Positions 54,038-63,527 of a stretch of DNA of 64,000 nt are shown piece by piece. Each line of letters opens with the position of its first letter. Within the stretch, counting starts at the first letter, position 1. The translations under genes were made by a program, and so were the position numbers. The notes under the pieces are model-generated. The model made no database searches. It had not been told where the DNA came from and saw only the letters and a program-made list of their open reading frames with translations. The DNA comes from an uncultured Actinomycetes bacterium. Its GTDB lineage: Bacteria > Actinomycetota > Actinomycetes > Nanopelagicales > Nanopelagicaceae. Location of the stretch: assembly GCA_903834145.1 (NCBI GenBank), contig CAILHY010000010.1, forward strand, positions 62,001 through 126,000, in the 5' to 3' direction.

Positions 54038-54338
54038 AATAGCAGGAAAGCAGATCAACGTTAACGAAGAAGGATTCCTTACGAAGTACGAGGAATGGGA
54101 TGAAGAAGTTGCGAAGACTCTCGCAATGCAAATCGAAGTGGAGATGACTCCGAAACATTGGGAAATCATCAAGTTTCTTCGAGAAGATTTCAAAGTCCAG
54201 GGCGAGACCGCCACATCACGGCGAGTACAAACCGTTGGTGGGGTCCCCGTTAAAGAGCAATTTGAACTTTTCCCTAAGAAACCAGCAAAGAAAATGGCGT
54301 ACATCGCCGGATTACCAAAACCTAAAGGCTGCGTGTGA
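54024..54338 (+). CDS. DsrC/TusE family sulfur carrier protein
   Basis: A 104-residue protein of the DsrC/TusE family: IEIAGKQINVNEEGFLTKYEEWDEEVAK, LTPKHWEIIKFLREDF-like core, and the flexible C-terminal arm ending GLPKPKGCV. The penultimate cysteine (CysA) is present, but the second arm cysteine of true DsrC (CysB, 11 residues earlier) is Ala. By that criterion it is a TusE-type persulfide carrier, although the arm sequence otherwise looks DsrC-like. It overlaps the SQR gene by 14 bp. Confidence 0.9.
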   Translation: MPVIEIAGKQINVNEEGFLTKYEEWDEEVAKTLAMQIEVEMTPKHWEIIKFLREDFKVQGETATSRRVQTVGGVPVKEQFELFPKKPAKKMAYIAGLPKPKGCV

Positions 54339-54349
54339 AGGAGCCCATG

Positions 54350-54874
54350 ATGACTACATCACCATCAATTGTCCCCAACTTCGGTTCCGACAGTTCAGAT
54401 CGAAAACTTGCAATCATTTGCTCTAAAGGAAATCTTGATATGGCCTATCCCGGCTTAATCCTTGCCAATGCAGCGCTCGGTGAAGGCGTCGACACAATGA
54501 TTTTCTTCACCTTCTGGGGTTTTGACATGATCACCAAATCGCGAATGAATGATCTGCAATTTAGTCCGGCGGGAAATACAGCCATGCATTTGCCGGGAAG
54601 CGATATGCATATTCCTCAGTCGATGATGCCTGCCCCTGGAATGACAGCAATTGCAACAAAAATGCTGAAGAAACAGATTGCAGATCTTGATGTTCCAGAA
54701 GTTCCAGATTTCTTAGATCAGATTGTGGCCGCGGGCGGTCACCTGTGGGCGTGTCGCATGTCTGCCGACATGAACAAGCTGACCATGGATGAATTACGCG
54801 ATGATGTTGAAGGAATCATTAGCGCTTCTGATTTCATTGAGATGACAGAGGGCGCACAACTTCTCTTTATTTAG
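54350..54874 (+). CDS. DsrE/DsrF-like protein (DsrE2 type)
   Basis: A 174-residue protein with the DsrE-like pattern. [26 protein letters not shown] is followed by a [13 protein letters not shown] hydrophobic strand, and [21 protein letters not shown] carries the candidate sulfur-binding cysteine. DsrE2 proteins relay persulfide sulfur, often with rhodaneses, TusA or DsrC, and are partly membrane-associated. The ATG at 54350 is 6 nt after AAGGAG; a GTG at 54335 is possible. It converges with trhO, overlapping by 4 bp. Confidence 0.88.
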   Translation: MTTSPSIVPNFGSDSSDRKLAIICSKGNLDMAYPGLILANAALGEGVDTMIFFTFWGFDMITKSRMNDLQFSPAGNTAMHLPGSDMHIPQSMMPAPGMTAIATKMLKKQIADLDVPEVPDFLDQIVAAGGHLWACRMSADMNKLTMDELRDDVEGIISASDFIEMTEGAQLLFI

Positions 54875-55779
54875 CCGATCAATTCGGCGTTGTTGTAGCG
54901 GGTTCGCGTGTGTCCGCATCCTTTACTGACATCAAGTTTTGCGCACGACTCACATAGAAGTACCAATTTGTGGCAGGCCTTATTAGCGCAGTTATAGAAC
55001 TGGTTAGTGGGGGAGGAGCATTTCTCGCATTCACCAATAACTTTCGCCTTCTTGGTGAAGTCAACATGCATGCGATCATCAAAGATAAAGAGGGACCCAT
55101 CCCATAAGCCATCATCGCCAAATTTGTCTCCGTAACGAACGATTCCACCCTTAATTTGGTAGACCTCTTCGAAGCCGCGCTTCTTCATGACTGCTGAGAG
55201 AACTTCACACCTGATTCCACCTGTGCAATATGTAACGATTGGTTTGGATTTCAGGTGGTCGTACTTTCCACTTTCAATTTCGCCGACAAAGTCGCGTGAG
55301 GTCTCAACATCGGGGACTATCGCATTGCGGAACTTGCCAATCTTTGCTTCAAAAGCATTACGTCCGTCGAAGAACACGACTTCATCGCCACGAGAAGCAA
55401 CAAGTTCGTTCACTTGTTCTGGGCGAAGATGAACACCGCCACCAACTACGCCATTCTCATCAACTTCAAGTTCGCCTGGATTTCCAAAAGCCACTAACTC
55501 ATCACGAATACGGATGGCCAATCGTGGGAAATCATTTCCTTCGCTGGATGACCATTTAAAGTCAATCTTCTTGAATCCAGGGTACTTCTTCGTCTCTCGT
55601 ACATACTTGCGAAGGGCATCAATGTCTCCGCCGAGGGTTCCGTTTATTCCGTGCTTAGAAATAAGGATGCGCCCTTTAAGTCCTAAAGATTCGCAGAGGG
55701 TTCGCTGCCACAGCTTCAACGCATCAGGATCGCTAATTGGCGTAAAGCCGTAATAAAGGATGACCTTCTGCAGTTCCAT
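54871..55779 (-). CDS. trhO: tRNA uridine-5-hydroxylase, rhodanese family
   Basis: A 302-residue UPF0176/TrhO protein. It has an N-terminal ferredoxin-like domain ([17 protein letters not shown]) and a rhodanese domain with active-site C185 and C191 in [11 protein letters not shown]-terminal segment carries eight cysteines in CxxC-like pairs (CEKC, CANKAC, CESCA) that probably bind zinc. The family hydroxylates wobble uridine for 5-methoxyuridine-type modifications. TAAGAT ends 6 nt before the ATG. Confidence 0.93.
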   Translation of the reverse strand: MELQKVILYYGFTPISDPDALKLWQRTLCESLGLKGRILISKHGINGTLGGDIDALRKYVRETKKYPGFKKIDFKWSSSEGNDFPRLAIRIRDELVAFGNPGELEVDENGVVGGGVHLRPEQVNELVASRGDEVVFFDGRNAFEAKIGKFRNAIVPDVETSRDFVGEIESGKYDHLKSKPIVTYCTGGIRCEVLSAVMKKRGFEEVYQIKGGIVRYGDKFGDDGLWDGSLFIFDDRMHVDFTKKAKVIGECEKCSSPTNQFYNCANKACHKLVLLCESCAKLDVSKGCGHTRTRYNNAELIG

Positions 55780-55792
55780 AGTGCGATCTTAA

Positions 55793-56599
55793 CTAAATTC
55801 GCTCACTTAATAACAATGGAGTGAGCTCTTCTGGCCCAATGGATGCGGGCCAGTGAGGGTTATCACGACCAAGTCCAACAGCAATCACGAATGAAGCTTT
55901 CTCTTGAGGGCTATCTCCGCCGTGTCCTCCCTCATCAACGTGTCCATGATCGGTAGTGATAACCAAGAGCCACGGATCTCCAGTAGAAGCGATTTGGGTC
56001 TTTATCGCCGCATGTAAACGTTCGACGTAATCATCGATGCGCGCAATAGCGTTCAGATATTGCGCGCCTAGGATGCCGTACGCGTGCGCGGCTTCATCGG
56101 CCCCACAGAAATATATAAAACTTACATCTGGAGCAAATTTTTCAATCGCATAGCAACTTGCATCGGCAATCTCGGCATCGATTTTTTCATATCCATATGT
56201 TTCGCCATCTCGGACGATGACTCTATGTTTATAGGCAAGTTGTTGTTCGCGTCGTTCATGAATAATTGGCCCCAATCCCGAGGGGTCAACAATGGGCGGC
56301 CAGCCTGCAGCAGCAAATGTTCGAGTGGATTGGTCTTGGTAAAACGCCAGGCTCAGTAAATCTGGGCGATGGAGTAACGCGTGTCCGATAAAACGATTAT
56401 CAGTTACTTGGTGTTCGGCATGAGTGGAGCCCGTTAACAACGTTGACCAACCAGGACCAGAGTATGTAGGTGCATCTACAGTCAGCTCCGAAAAATAGCC
56501 CTGCTCTTTGAGTGAGTTAAGTGCAGGAGCTCTGCCTGACTCGAGTGCAATTTTAAGGAGGAGTCCATCTATTCCTACAAGGAGAATCTTTGTCTTCAC
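55793..56599 (-). CDS. Alkaline phosphatase-superfamily phosphodiesterase/nucleotide pyrophosphatase
   Basis: A 268-residue metal-dependent hydrolase. The metal site and nucleophile region are VGIDGLLLK and APTYSGPGWSTLLTGSTHAEH (Ser/Thr nucleophile in the GWST stretch). The second metal motif is TTDHGHVDEGGHGGDSP. It belongs to the type I phosphodiesterase/nucleotide pyrophosphatase group. No signal peptide is seen, so it is likely cytosolic. A GTG start at 56599 has TAATGT exactly 6 nt upstream. Confidence 0.87.
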   Translation of the reverse strand: MKTKILLVGIDGLLLKIALESGRAPALNSLKEQGYFSELTVDAPTYSGPGWSTLLTGSTHAEHQVTDNRFIGHALLHRPDLLSLAFYQDQSTRTFAAAGWPPIVDPSGLGPIIHERREQQLAYKHRVIVRDGETYGYEKIDAEIADASCYAIEKFAPDVSFIYFCGADEAAHAYGILGAQYLNAIARIDDYVERLHAAIKTQIASTGDPWLLVITTDHGHVDEGGHGGDSPQEKASFVIAVGLGRDNPHWPASIGPEELTPLLLSERI

Positions 56600-56653
56600 G
56601 CGGGCACATTACTGATCGGGCAAAACAGTGTCAATGACGGGTAAACTGATGAC

Positions 56654-57286
56654 ATGATTATTGACGTCTGGTCTGATGTGGTTTGCCCGTGGTGCTTCAT
56701 AGGCAAGAGACGCTTAGAGAAGGCTCTTTCAATTTTCGAACATCGGGACGAGGTAACTATTCGCCACCACGCATTTCAGCTTCAACCAGATATCACGACA
56801 ACCATCTCAACCACCACGCTTTTGTCCGAGAAATACAACCTGAAGCCTGCTGCGGTAAAAGAGATGCAGGCAAATGTATGTGCTATTGCAGATGGCGAAG
56901 GACTTTGTTACGACCTGGATGACACTTTGTCGGGAAATACTTTTGATGCCCATCGACTCCTCTTGTGGTCAGCAACGGTAAATAAGCAATCCGAATTGCT
57001 TGAAGCTATGTACTCGGCATATTTTGAGAAATCGAAACCGCTATTTTCCCACACAGACTTGGTGAGCGTTGCTTTGTCGGTGGATATAGATGCTGATGTT
57101 GTTGAAGATATTTTGCTATCGACGAAGTTTACCGACGAAGTAATTGCTGATCGCAATCTAGCAACTCAATTAGGTGCAACAGGAGTTCCATTTTTTGTTA
57201 TTGATATGAAGTATGGAATATCAGGAGCCCAACCACTCGAGGCTTTTACAAAAACTCTAGAAGAGGCTTACCTAACTAGAACGTAA
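56654..57286 (+). CDS. FrnE-like DsbA family oxidoreductase
   Basis: A 210-residue thioredoxin-fold protein with an inserted helical domain. The active site C11-P-W-C14 lies in WSDVVCPWCFIGKRRLEKAL, and the C-terminal cis-Pro motif is TGVPFFVIDMKYGISGAQP. It is a cytosolic disulfide isomerase-type protein related to FrnE and 2-hydroxychromene-2-carboxylate isomerase; the partner is unknown. TAAACT ends 6 nt before the ATG. Its 3' end overlaps the convergent copper-chaperone-like gene by 19 bp. Confidence 0.92.
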   Translation: MIIDVWSDVVCPWCFIGKRRLEKALSIFEHRDEVTIRHHAFQLQPDITTTISTTTLLSEKYNLKPAAVKEMQANVCAIADGEGLCYDLDDTLSGNTFDAHRLLLWSATVNKQSELLEAMYSAYFEKSKPLFSHTDLVSVALSVDIDADVVEDILLSTKFTDEVIADRNLATQLGATGVPFFVIDMKYGISGAQPLEAFTKTLEEAYLTRT

Positions 57287-57486
57287 TTGCCTGCAGAACG
57301 TAGAGCTCCAAAAACTTCATCGGCAGAGAGTTCGCGCTCGGCGACTGTCACAATCTGACTTGCTTCATTGGGCTTCACTTCAATTGCAACCGAGGTGACG
57401 CCAGCAAGCGCCGAGAGGTTCTTTGTGACGGATTGAGAGCAGTGATCACAGGTCAATCCAGTGGCGCTCCATTGTTGTTGGCTCAT
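57268..57486 (-). CDS. Heavy-metal-associated (HMA) domain protein, CopZ-like
   Basis: A 72-residue ferredoxin-like HMA domain with the metal site C13-D-H-C16 in GLTCDHCSQSV and the conserved SALAGVTSVAIEV strand. It likely carries Cu(I) or a similar ion. No CopA ATPase is in the window. The ATG at 57486 has AAAGG nearby; an ATG six codons upstream is also possible. It overlaps the end of the FrnE gene on the opposite strand. Confidence 0.9.
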   Translation of the reverse strand: MSQQQWSATGLTCDHCSQSVTKNLSALAGVTSVAIEVKPNEASQIVTVAERELSADEVFGALRSAGNYVLVR

Positions 57487-57606
57487 ATTAGTTTTGCCTT
57501 TCATGAATGTTTCGTTGAAGGGATTTTACCTCTGATTTGCTCAGCCGAAGTTCAATTTCGGGTCTACAGTGAAGCCTGACACAGTTACTAGCTAAGGAAA
57601 TCATCG

Positions 57607-58650
57607 ATGCTGGCTCTCTATAAAGCTTTCGCAGGTGCTGGACTTGAGTTAACGCAACGGCCTGAACCAAATCCAGGGGAAAGTGATGTAAAAATCCGAG
57701 TTTTGCGAACCGGGCTGTGCGGAACTGATTTACATATTGAATCTTGGGATCCGTGGGCTGCCAGCACGATTAATGCGCCAATGATTCCTGGGCACGAATT
57801 TTATGGAGAAGTCGTTGAAATTGGTTCGAGGGTACGTGATGTAAAAGTTGGAGCGAGAGTTTCTGGCGAAGGGCACATCGTCTGTGGCACATGCAGAAAT
57901 TGTCGAGCAGGACGACGTCATATGTGCATTCGCACTTCTAGCGTTGGCGTGAATCGTGATGGAGCGTTTGCTGAATTCGTGGTCATTCCTGAATCTAATG
58001 TGTGGGTCCATCACGAAGGAATTGATCCTGATCTAGGCGCCCTCTTTGATCCATTTGGAAATGCTGTTCATACGGCGCTGACTTTCCCGCTCGTTGGAGA
58101 AGATGTTCTAATTTCAGGAGCTGGCCCGATCGGTCTGATGGCAGCTGCCATTGCTCGCCATGTAGGCGCCCGATACATCCTCGTGACAGATGTCTCTGAA
58201 CCTCGTTTAGAACTTGCCCGAGGAATGGGAGCGGATTTAGCGATCAATGTGTCAACAAATCGCATTGCGCAAGCACAGCGCAATCTAGGAATGCAAGAAG
58301 GTTTTGATGTCGGATTTGAAATGTCTGGGCACCCAAGTGCGTTGCCCGAAATGATTCTCAATATGAATCACGGTGGTCGAGTAGCAATGTTGGGACTTCC
58401 AAGTCAGAGTATCGAACTTGATTGGGCGAAACTCGTCACCCATATGATCACTATAAAAGGAATTTATGGCCGCGAAATGTATGAAACATGGGCGGCTATG
58501 AGCGCCATGCTTTCCAGTAGCAAATGGCTACGCGAAACAGTCGCTTCGGTCATCACGGATCGACTTCCGGCAACGAAATGGCAAGAGGGATTTGATATTG
58601 CTCGCAAAGGCACGGGTGGCAAAGTGATTTTGGATTGGAGCACGCTATGA
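57607..58650 (+). CDS. tdh: L-threonine 3-dehydrogenase
   Basis: A 347-residue zinc-dependent medium-chain dehydrogenase that oxidises L-threonine to 2-amino-3-ketobutyrate with NAD. The catalytic zinc ligands are C38 and H63-E64 (GHEF). The structural zinc cysteines are C93, C96, C99 and C107. The NAD-binding motif is [10 protein letters not shown]. It is coupled to kbl by an ATGA overlap, the classic tdh-kbl order. An AAGGAAA lies upstream of the ATG. Confidence 0.95.
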   Translation: MLALYKAFAGAGLELTQRPEPNPGESDVKIRVLRTGLCGTDLHIESWDPWAASTINAPMIPGHEFYGEVVEIGSRVRDVKVGARVSGEGHIVCGTCRNCRAGRRHMCIRTSSVGVNRDGAFAEFVVIPESNVWVHHEGIDPDLGALFDPFGNAVHTALTFPLVGEDVLISGAGPIGLMAAAIARHVGARYILVTDVSEPRLELARGMGADLAINVSTNRIAQAQRNLGMQEGFDVGFEMSGHPSALPEMILNMNHGGRVAMLGLPSQSIELDWAKLVTHMITIKGIYGREMYETWAAMSAMLSSSKWLRETVASVITDRLPATKWQEGFDIARKGTGGKVILDWSTL

Positions 58651-59813
58651 ATGAGACATTTAAGAGTCAGATCACCACTACTCTGGATGAAATTAGGGAT
58701 GCAGGACTTTATAAACAAGAGCGATCGATTTCGAGCGCACAGTCCTCACATATTTCGAGTGGTGGCAAAAAAGTCCTAAATTTTTGTGCAAATAATTACT
58801 TGGGGCTTGCCAATCACCCGAAGATCATCTTTTCTGCCAAGAAGGCAATGGACACTTGGGGTTTTGGGTTAGCCAGCGTGCGTTTTATTTGTGGAACGCA
58901 AGATCTGCACCTTGAGCTCGAGGCAAAACTTTCAAATTTTCTGGGAATGGAAGATTCCATTCTCTTTTCCTCATGTTTTGATGCGAACGGTGGAGTTTTT
59001 GAAGCTCTCTTTTCTGCCGAGGATGCGATCATTTCTGATTCACTCAATCATGCATCGATCATTGACGGAATTCGTCTGTGTAAATCGCAGCGATATCGAT
59101 TTGAGAATCGCAATATGGCAGATCTCGAGCATCAATTGATTGCAGCTAAAGATGCGCGCCAGAGAATCATCGTGACTGATGGAGTTTTCTCTATGGACGG
59201 GTATTTCGCGCCGCTTCAGGAGATTTGCGATCTGGCAGATAAATATGGCGCACTCGTAATGGTGGATGATTCGCATGCCGTTGGATTCATAGGAGAGGGC
59301 GGTAGAGGCACCCCTGAACGCGCCGGCGTACAAGATCGCGTTGATATAGTCACGGGAACATTTGGGAAAGCACTCGGTGGCGCATCAGGGGGATATGTGA
59401 GTGCCTCGAAAGAAATCATTGAACTCTTGCGACAGCGGGCTAGACCTTACTTATTTTCAAATTCAATCGCACCGGCAATGATCGCTGGAACGCTCACCGC
59501 TTTAGATTTAGTTGAGAATGGTCACGTGTTACGCCGAACTTTGGCAGAAAATGCTTCTCATTTTCGAGGTCGCATGATGGAGGAGGGATTTAGCCTCCTG
59601 GAGGGATCGCACCCAATAGTTCCTGTGATGTTTGGCGATGCCGTAGAGGCATCGAGGATTGCCTCAAATATGCTCGACAACGGAGTATTTGTGAGCGCAT
59701 TTAGTTATCCCGTCGTACCCCAGGGGAAAGCGCGAATACGTGTCCAGTTATCTGCATCTCACACGAGCGATGATATTGAAAAATGCGTGAAAGCCTTCGT
59801 AGCTTCGCAGTAG
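58647..59813 (+). CDS. kbl: Glycine C-acetyltransferase (2-amino-3-ketobutyrate CoA ligase)
   Basis: A 388-residue PLP enzyme of the alpha-oxoamine synthase family that cleaves 2-amino-3-ketobutyrate with CoA to glycine and acetyl-CoA. K241 in [12 protein letters not shown] binds [25 protein letters not shown] and [12 protein letters not shown] are conserved. It starts at the ATG within the tdh stop (ATGA). With tdh it converts threonine to glycine plus acetyl-CoA. Confidence 0.96.
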   Translation: MNETFKSQITTTLDEIRDAGLYKQERSISSAQSSHISSGGKKVLNFCANNYLGLANHPKIIFSAKKAMDTWGFGLASVRFICGTQDLHLELEAKLSNFLGMEDSILFSSCFDANGGVFEALFSAEDAIISDSLNHASIIDGIRLCKSQRYRFENRNMADLEHQLIAAKDARQRIIVTDGVFSMDGYFAPLQEICDLADKYGALVMVDDSHAVGFIGEGGRGTPERAGVQDRVDIVTGTFGKALGGASGGYVSASKEIIELLRQRARPYLFSNSIAPAMIAGTLTALDLVENGHVLRRTLAENASHFRGRMMEEGFSLLEGSHPIVPVMFGDAVEASRIASNMLDNGVFVSAFSYPVVPQGKARIRVQLSASHTSDDIEKCVKAFVASQ

Positions 59814-59843
59814 GCTAACAGTAAGAAATTAGGAGCTAAATCG

Positions 59844-61577
59844 GTGCTAACAGCAGTATTGAAGACTTACCTGCGTCCATATCGCAGAAATGTTGTCATT
59901 GTTCTTGTCTTGTTGCTTATTCAATCCATCACAAACCTTTATCTACCCACTTTGAACGCTGACCTCATTAACAATGGCGTTGCAAAAGGCGATATCAACT
60001 ACATCTGGAAAATTGGCGCCATCATGTTGGCAGCGTCTGCTCTCATTATGGGCGCCTCGGTTTTGCTCGCATTCCTAAGCTCTCGTGTCTCAATGGCCTT
60101 CGGGCGCGACCTACGCGGGGCAGTCTTCTCTGCCGTTGAAGGTTTCTCCGCTCGTGAACTTAATCAATTTGGCGCACCATCGTTAATCACTCGCAATACA
60201 AACGATGTTCAGCAAGTGCAGATGGTCTTATTTATGGGGCTCACGATGATGTTAGGTGCCCCAATAACGGGGATCGGTGCAGTCATCATGGCACTTCGCA
60301 CTAATGTGAAACTTTCTGGTTTATTGCTGATCGCAGTTCCGATTATGGGTGTATTGATTTGGACGTTGCTTCGCCGAATCGTTCCGCTTTTTAGAGTGAT
60401 GCAACAGAAGATTGACAGAATTAACTTAGTACTTCGCGAACAGATCAGTGGCGTCCGGGTTATTCGGGCATTTGTTAAGACTCGCTTTGAAGAAGCACGT
60501 TTTGCTGAAACTAGCGAAGATTTAATGCAAACAACCCTTGGTGTCACTCGCACCTTCGCAGTCATGTTCCCTGTGCTCATGTTGATTCTTAACTTATCGA
60601 GCGTTGCTGTTATCTGGTTCGGCGGGAAACTCGTCGATAGCGGTCAGATGCCAATTGGAAATCTCACTGCGTTCCTTGCCTACATTATGCAAATTCTTGG
60701 CTCGGTCATGATGGCAGTCATGATGTCGTTGATGATCCCTCGCGCAGCGGCAAGCGCCGAGCGTATTAAGGAAGTTCTTGATACTCCTTCTTCCGTTGTT
60801 GACACATCGACTCCGAAATCCCCTGCGACAAAGACTGGATTATTGGAATTTAGAGATGTTGAATTTCGTTACCCAGGTGCCGAACACCCCGTGCTCTCTG
60901 ACATTTCGTTCACTGCCCAACCTGGCAAAGTAACAGCAATCGTGGGAAGTACTGGAAGCGGCAAAAGTACTCTCTTGAATTTAGTTCCGCGTTTTATTGA
61001 CGTAACCTCAGGTGAAGTGCTTCTCGATGGGCTCAATGTGCAAGAACAATCCCTTGAAGGCATCTGGTCGGACATTGGCCTTGTGCCACAACGATCCTTT
61101 CTTTTTGGCGGTACTATCGCCGAGAATCTTCGATACGGAGATCCGCAAGCAACCGATGATCAACTCTGGGCAGCGCTCACGATTGCTCAAGCCACCGATT
61201 TCGTGAGTGAATTACCGGAAAAACTTGAAGCGCGTGTAGCGCAAGGCGGAACAAATTTCTCAGGCGGTCAAAGACAACGGCTCTCCATCGCACGCGCGAT
61301 CGTGAAGAATCCAAGGCTCTACATTTTGGATGATAGTTTCTCAGCGCTGGACTACACCACTGACTCAAATTTGCGAGCTGCTCTGGCAGAGGCATCCAGC
61401 AATGCCACGGTAATTATCGTCGCCCAAAGAGTAAGCACAATCCTTGGCGCGGATCAGATCATTGTTCTAGATGCAGGAAAGATTGTTGGAATTGGTAGGC
61501 ACCACGAACTCATGACCTCGTGCCAAACCTACAAAGAAATTGTCTTATCTCAGTTGAGTCCCGAGGAGGCAGCATGA
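59844..61577 (+). CDS. ABC exporter half-transporter, subunit with degenerate Walker B
   Basis: A 577-residue membrane-ATPase with six helices and a nucleotide-binding domain. Walker A (GSTGSGKST) begins at about residue 368 and the signature FSGGQ contains S473. Walker B ends in LDD: the catalytic Glu position is D497. This marks the non-catalytic site of heterodimeric exporters. The GTG start has AGGAG upstream. Its stop overlaps the ATG of the partner subunit. Confidence 0.92.
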   Translation: MLTAVLKTYLRPYRRNVVIVLVLLLIQSITNLYLPTLNADLINNGVAKGDINYIWKIGAIMLAASALIMGASVLLAFLSSRVSMAFGRDLRGAVFSAVEGFSARELNQFGAPSLITRNTNDVQQVQMVLFMGLTMMLGAPITGIGAVIMALRTNVKLSGLLLIAVPIMGVLIWTLLRRIVPLFRVMQQKIDRINLVLREQISGVRVIRAFVKTRFEEARFAETSEDLMQTTLGVTRTFAVMFPVLMLILNLSSVAVIWFGGKLVDSGQMPIGNLTAFLAYIMQILGSVMMAVMMSLMIPRAAASAERIKEVLDTPSSVVDTSTPKSPATKTGLLEFRDVEFRYPGAEHPVLSDISFTAQPGKVTAIVGSTGSGKSTLLNLVPRFIDVTSGEVLLDGLNVQEQSLEGIWSDIGLVPQRSFLFGGTIAENLRYGDPQATDDQLWAALTIAQATDFVSELPEKLEARVAQGGTNFSGGQRQRLSIARAIVKNPRLYILDDSFSALDYTTDSNLRAALAEASSNATVIIVAQRVSTILGADQIIVLDAGKIVGIGRHHELMTSCQTYKEIVLSQLSPEEAA

Positions 61578-63505
61578 GCGCCCAACGTCCGATGGCGCGC
61601 GGGCCGATGGGCGCAATGATGGGTGCGCCTCCATCTAAGTCAAAAGATTTCAAAGGGTCCCTTCGCAAACTTCTCAAGGAGTTGCACCCAGAGCGCAAGA
61701 CCTTGGCTCTCGTTCTTTCACTTATTACCACCAGCGTCATCATTGGATCATTTGGTCCAAAGATTCTTGGCCGTGCTACAAACTATATTTTCTACGGATT
61801 CCTTGGAAGACGAATGCCTGCCGGAGTGACTAAGGCACAGGCAATTGCAGCTCTTCGCGCAAAAGGTGAAGGTCGCCTAGCCGACATGCTCAATAAGAGT
61901 TCTGTTGTGCCTGGCCAAGGCATTGATTTCCATGCAATCGCGCTTTTGCTTTATTTAGCGATTGCTCTCTACGTGGTCTCATCCTTATTCATGTGGATTC
62001 AGGGATATTTGATGGCAGGCGTTACTCAGCGCACCGTTTATCGCTTGCGTCGTTTAGCGGAGGAGAAGATTGGCCGACTGCCGCTAAGTTATTTCGATAC
62101 TCAATCTCGTGGAGATCTACTCAGTCGCGTTACAAATGACATCGATAACATTTCCAATTCACTTCAGCAGGGTCTTTCACAGATCCTTAACTCGATTCTG
62201 ACTGTCCTCTCTGTTCTGGTGATGATGGTCTGGATCAGCCCTGAACTTGCCTTGGTTTCTCTTATCGCCATTCCCTTGAGCATGTTTGTATCGATTCGCA
62301 TTGCTAAGTACTCACAGAAACAGTTCATTGCGCAATGGGACTGGACGGGCAAACTCAATGGACATGTTGAGGAAATGCACACCGGTCATGCGTTAGTAAA
62401 AGTTTTTGGCCGCCGAAAGCAAGCGATTGCAGACTTTGAGACTCTCAACGGAAATCTTTATGAATCCAGCTTTAAAGCACAATTTGTTTCGGGCCTTATT
62501 CAACCCGCAACTGCGCTGATTTCGAACCTGATTTATGTTGCAATTGCAGTGTTGGGTGGCTACCGCGTCGCAACAGGAAGCATGTCCCTGGGTGATGTGC
62601 AGGCATTTATTCAATATTCGCGCCAATTCGGAATGCCCCTGGCTCAAATTGCTGGACTCATGAACACCATTCAGTCAGGTGTGGCATCAACAGAGCGCCT
62701 CTTTGAATTACTTGAGGCACCTGAAGAATCCGCGGATCCCGTTGACGCAGTGACTCTCTCTCGTGCAGTTGGAGAGATACATTTTGAGAACGTTTTCTTT
62801 AAGTACGTGGCTGATCAACCATTGATTGAGAACTTCAATCTCAGTGTTAAACCCGGTGAAACGGTAGCCATTGTCGGGCCAACAGGGGCGGGTAAAACGA
62901 CGCTCGTTAATCTATTGATGCGTTTTTATGACATAGATTCAGGAATTATCACCGTAGATGGAATCGATATTCGTTCATTGACGAGAGATGATCTACGCCG
63001 TCAATTCGGGATGGTACTGCAAGATACATGGCTATTTACTGGCACCATGAGCGAGAACATTGCTTTTGGAAGTCTGGATCCTTCTCACGAACGTGTGGTC
63101 GAAGCTGCAAAAGCGGCAAACATCGATCACTTCTTGCGCTCATTACCTAAAGGCTATGACTCAATGTTGACGGATGATAACTCCACGGTCTCCAATGGCG
63201 AACGGCAGTTGCTCACCATCGCTCGTGCTTTTATGGCCGATCCCGCCATTCTTATTCTTGATGAAGCAACGAGTTCGGTAGATACGCGTACCGAAGTTTT
63301 GGTTCAACAGGCGATGTCTAAACTTCGTTCTGGTCGTACAAGTTTTGTGATTGCTCACAGACTTTCAACCATTCGCGATGCCGACACAATCTTGGTGATG
63401 GATAAAGGTCAATTGATTGAACAGGGGAGTCATGCGCAATTGATGGCGAAGAAAGGTTTCTATTTCGATCTCTACGCCAGTCAATTCTCCGCAGCCATCG
63501 AATAA
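61574..63505 (+). CDS. ABC exporter half-transporter, catalytic partner subunit
   Basis: A 643-residue half-transporter with an extended N-terminus, about 45 extra residues between the first helices, and a complete nucleotide-binding domain. Walker A is GPTGAGKTT and Walker B LILDEATSSVD, with E564 as the catalytic Glu. Its own signature is altered to SNGER (540-544), complementing the partner's canonical SGGQ. The asymmetric pair would form a heterodimeric multidrug or lipid exporter. It is coupled to the previous gene by ATGA. Confidence 0.92.
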   Translation: MSAQRPMARGPMGAMMGAPPSKSKDFKGSLRKLLKELHPERKTLALVLSLITTSVIIGSFGPKILGRATNYIFYGFLGRRMPAGVTKAQAIAALRAKGEGRLADMLNKSSVVPGQGIDFHAIALLLYLAIALYVVSSLFMWIQGYLMAGVTQRTVYRLRRLAEEKIGRLPLSYFDTQSRGDLLSRVTNDIDNISNSLQQGLSQILNSILTVLSVLVMMVWISPELALVSLIAIPLSMFVSIRIAKYSQKQFIAQWDWTGKLNGHVEEMHTGHALVKVFGRRKQAIADFETLNGNLYESSFKAQFVSGLIQPATALISNLIYVAIAVLGGYRVATGSMSLGDVQAFIQYSRQFGMPLAQIAGLMNTIQSGVASTERLFELLEAPEESADPVDAVTLSRAVGEIHFENVFFKYVADQPLIENFNLSVKPGETVAIVGPTGAGKTTLVNLLMRFYDIDSGIITVDGIDIRSLTRDDLRRQFGMVLQDTWLFTGTMSENIAFGSLDPSHERVVEAAKAANIDHFLRSLPKGYDSMLTDDNSTVSNGERQLLTIARAFMADPAILILDEATSSVDTRTEVLVQQAMSKLRSGRTSFVIAHRLSTIRDADTILVMDKGQLIEQGSHAQLMAKKGFYFDLYASQFSAAIE

Positions 63506-63527
63506 ATGGAATAGGCGGACTTGCTTG

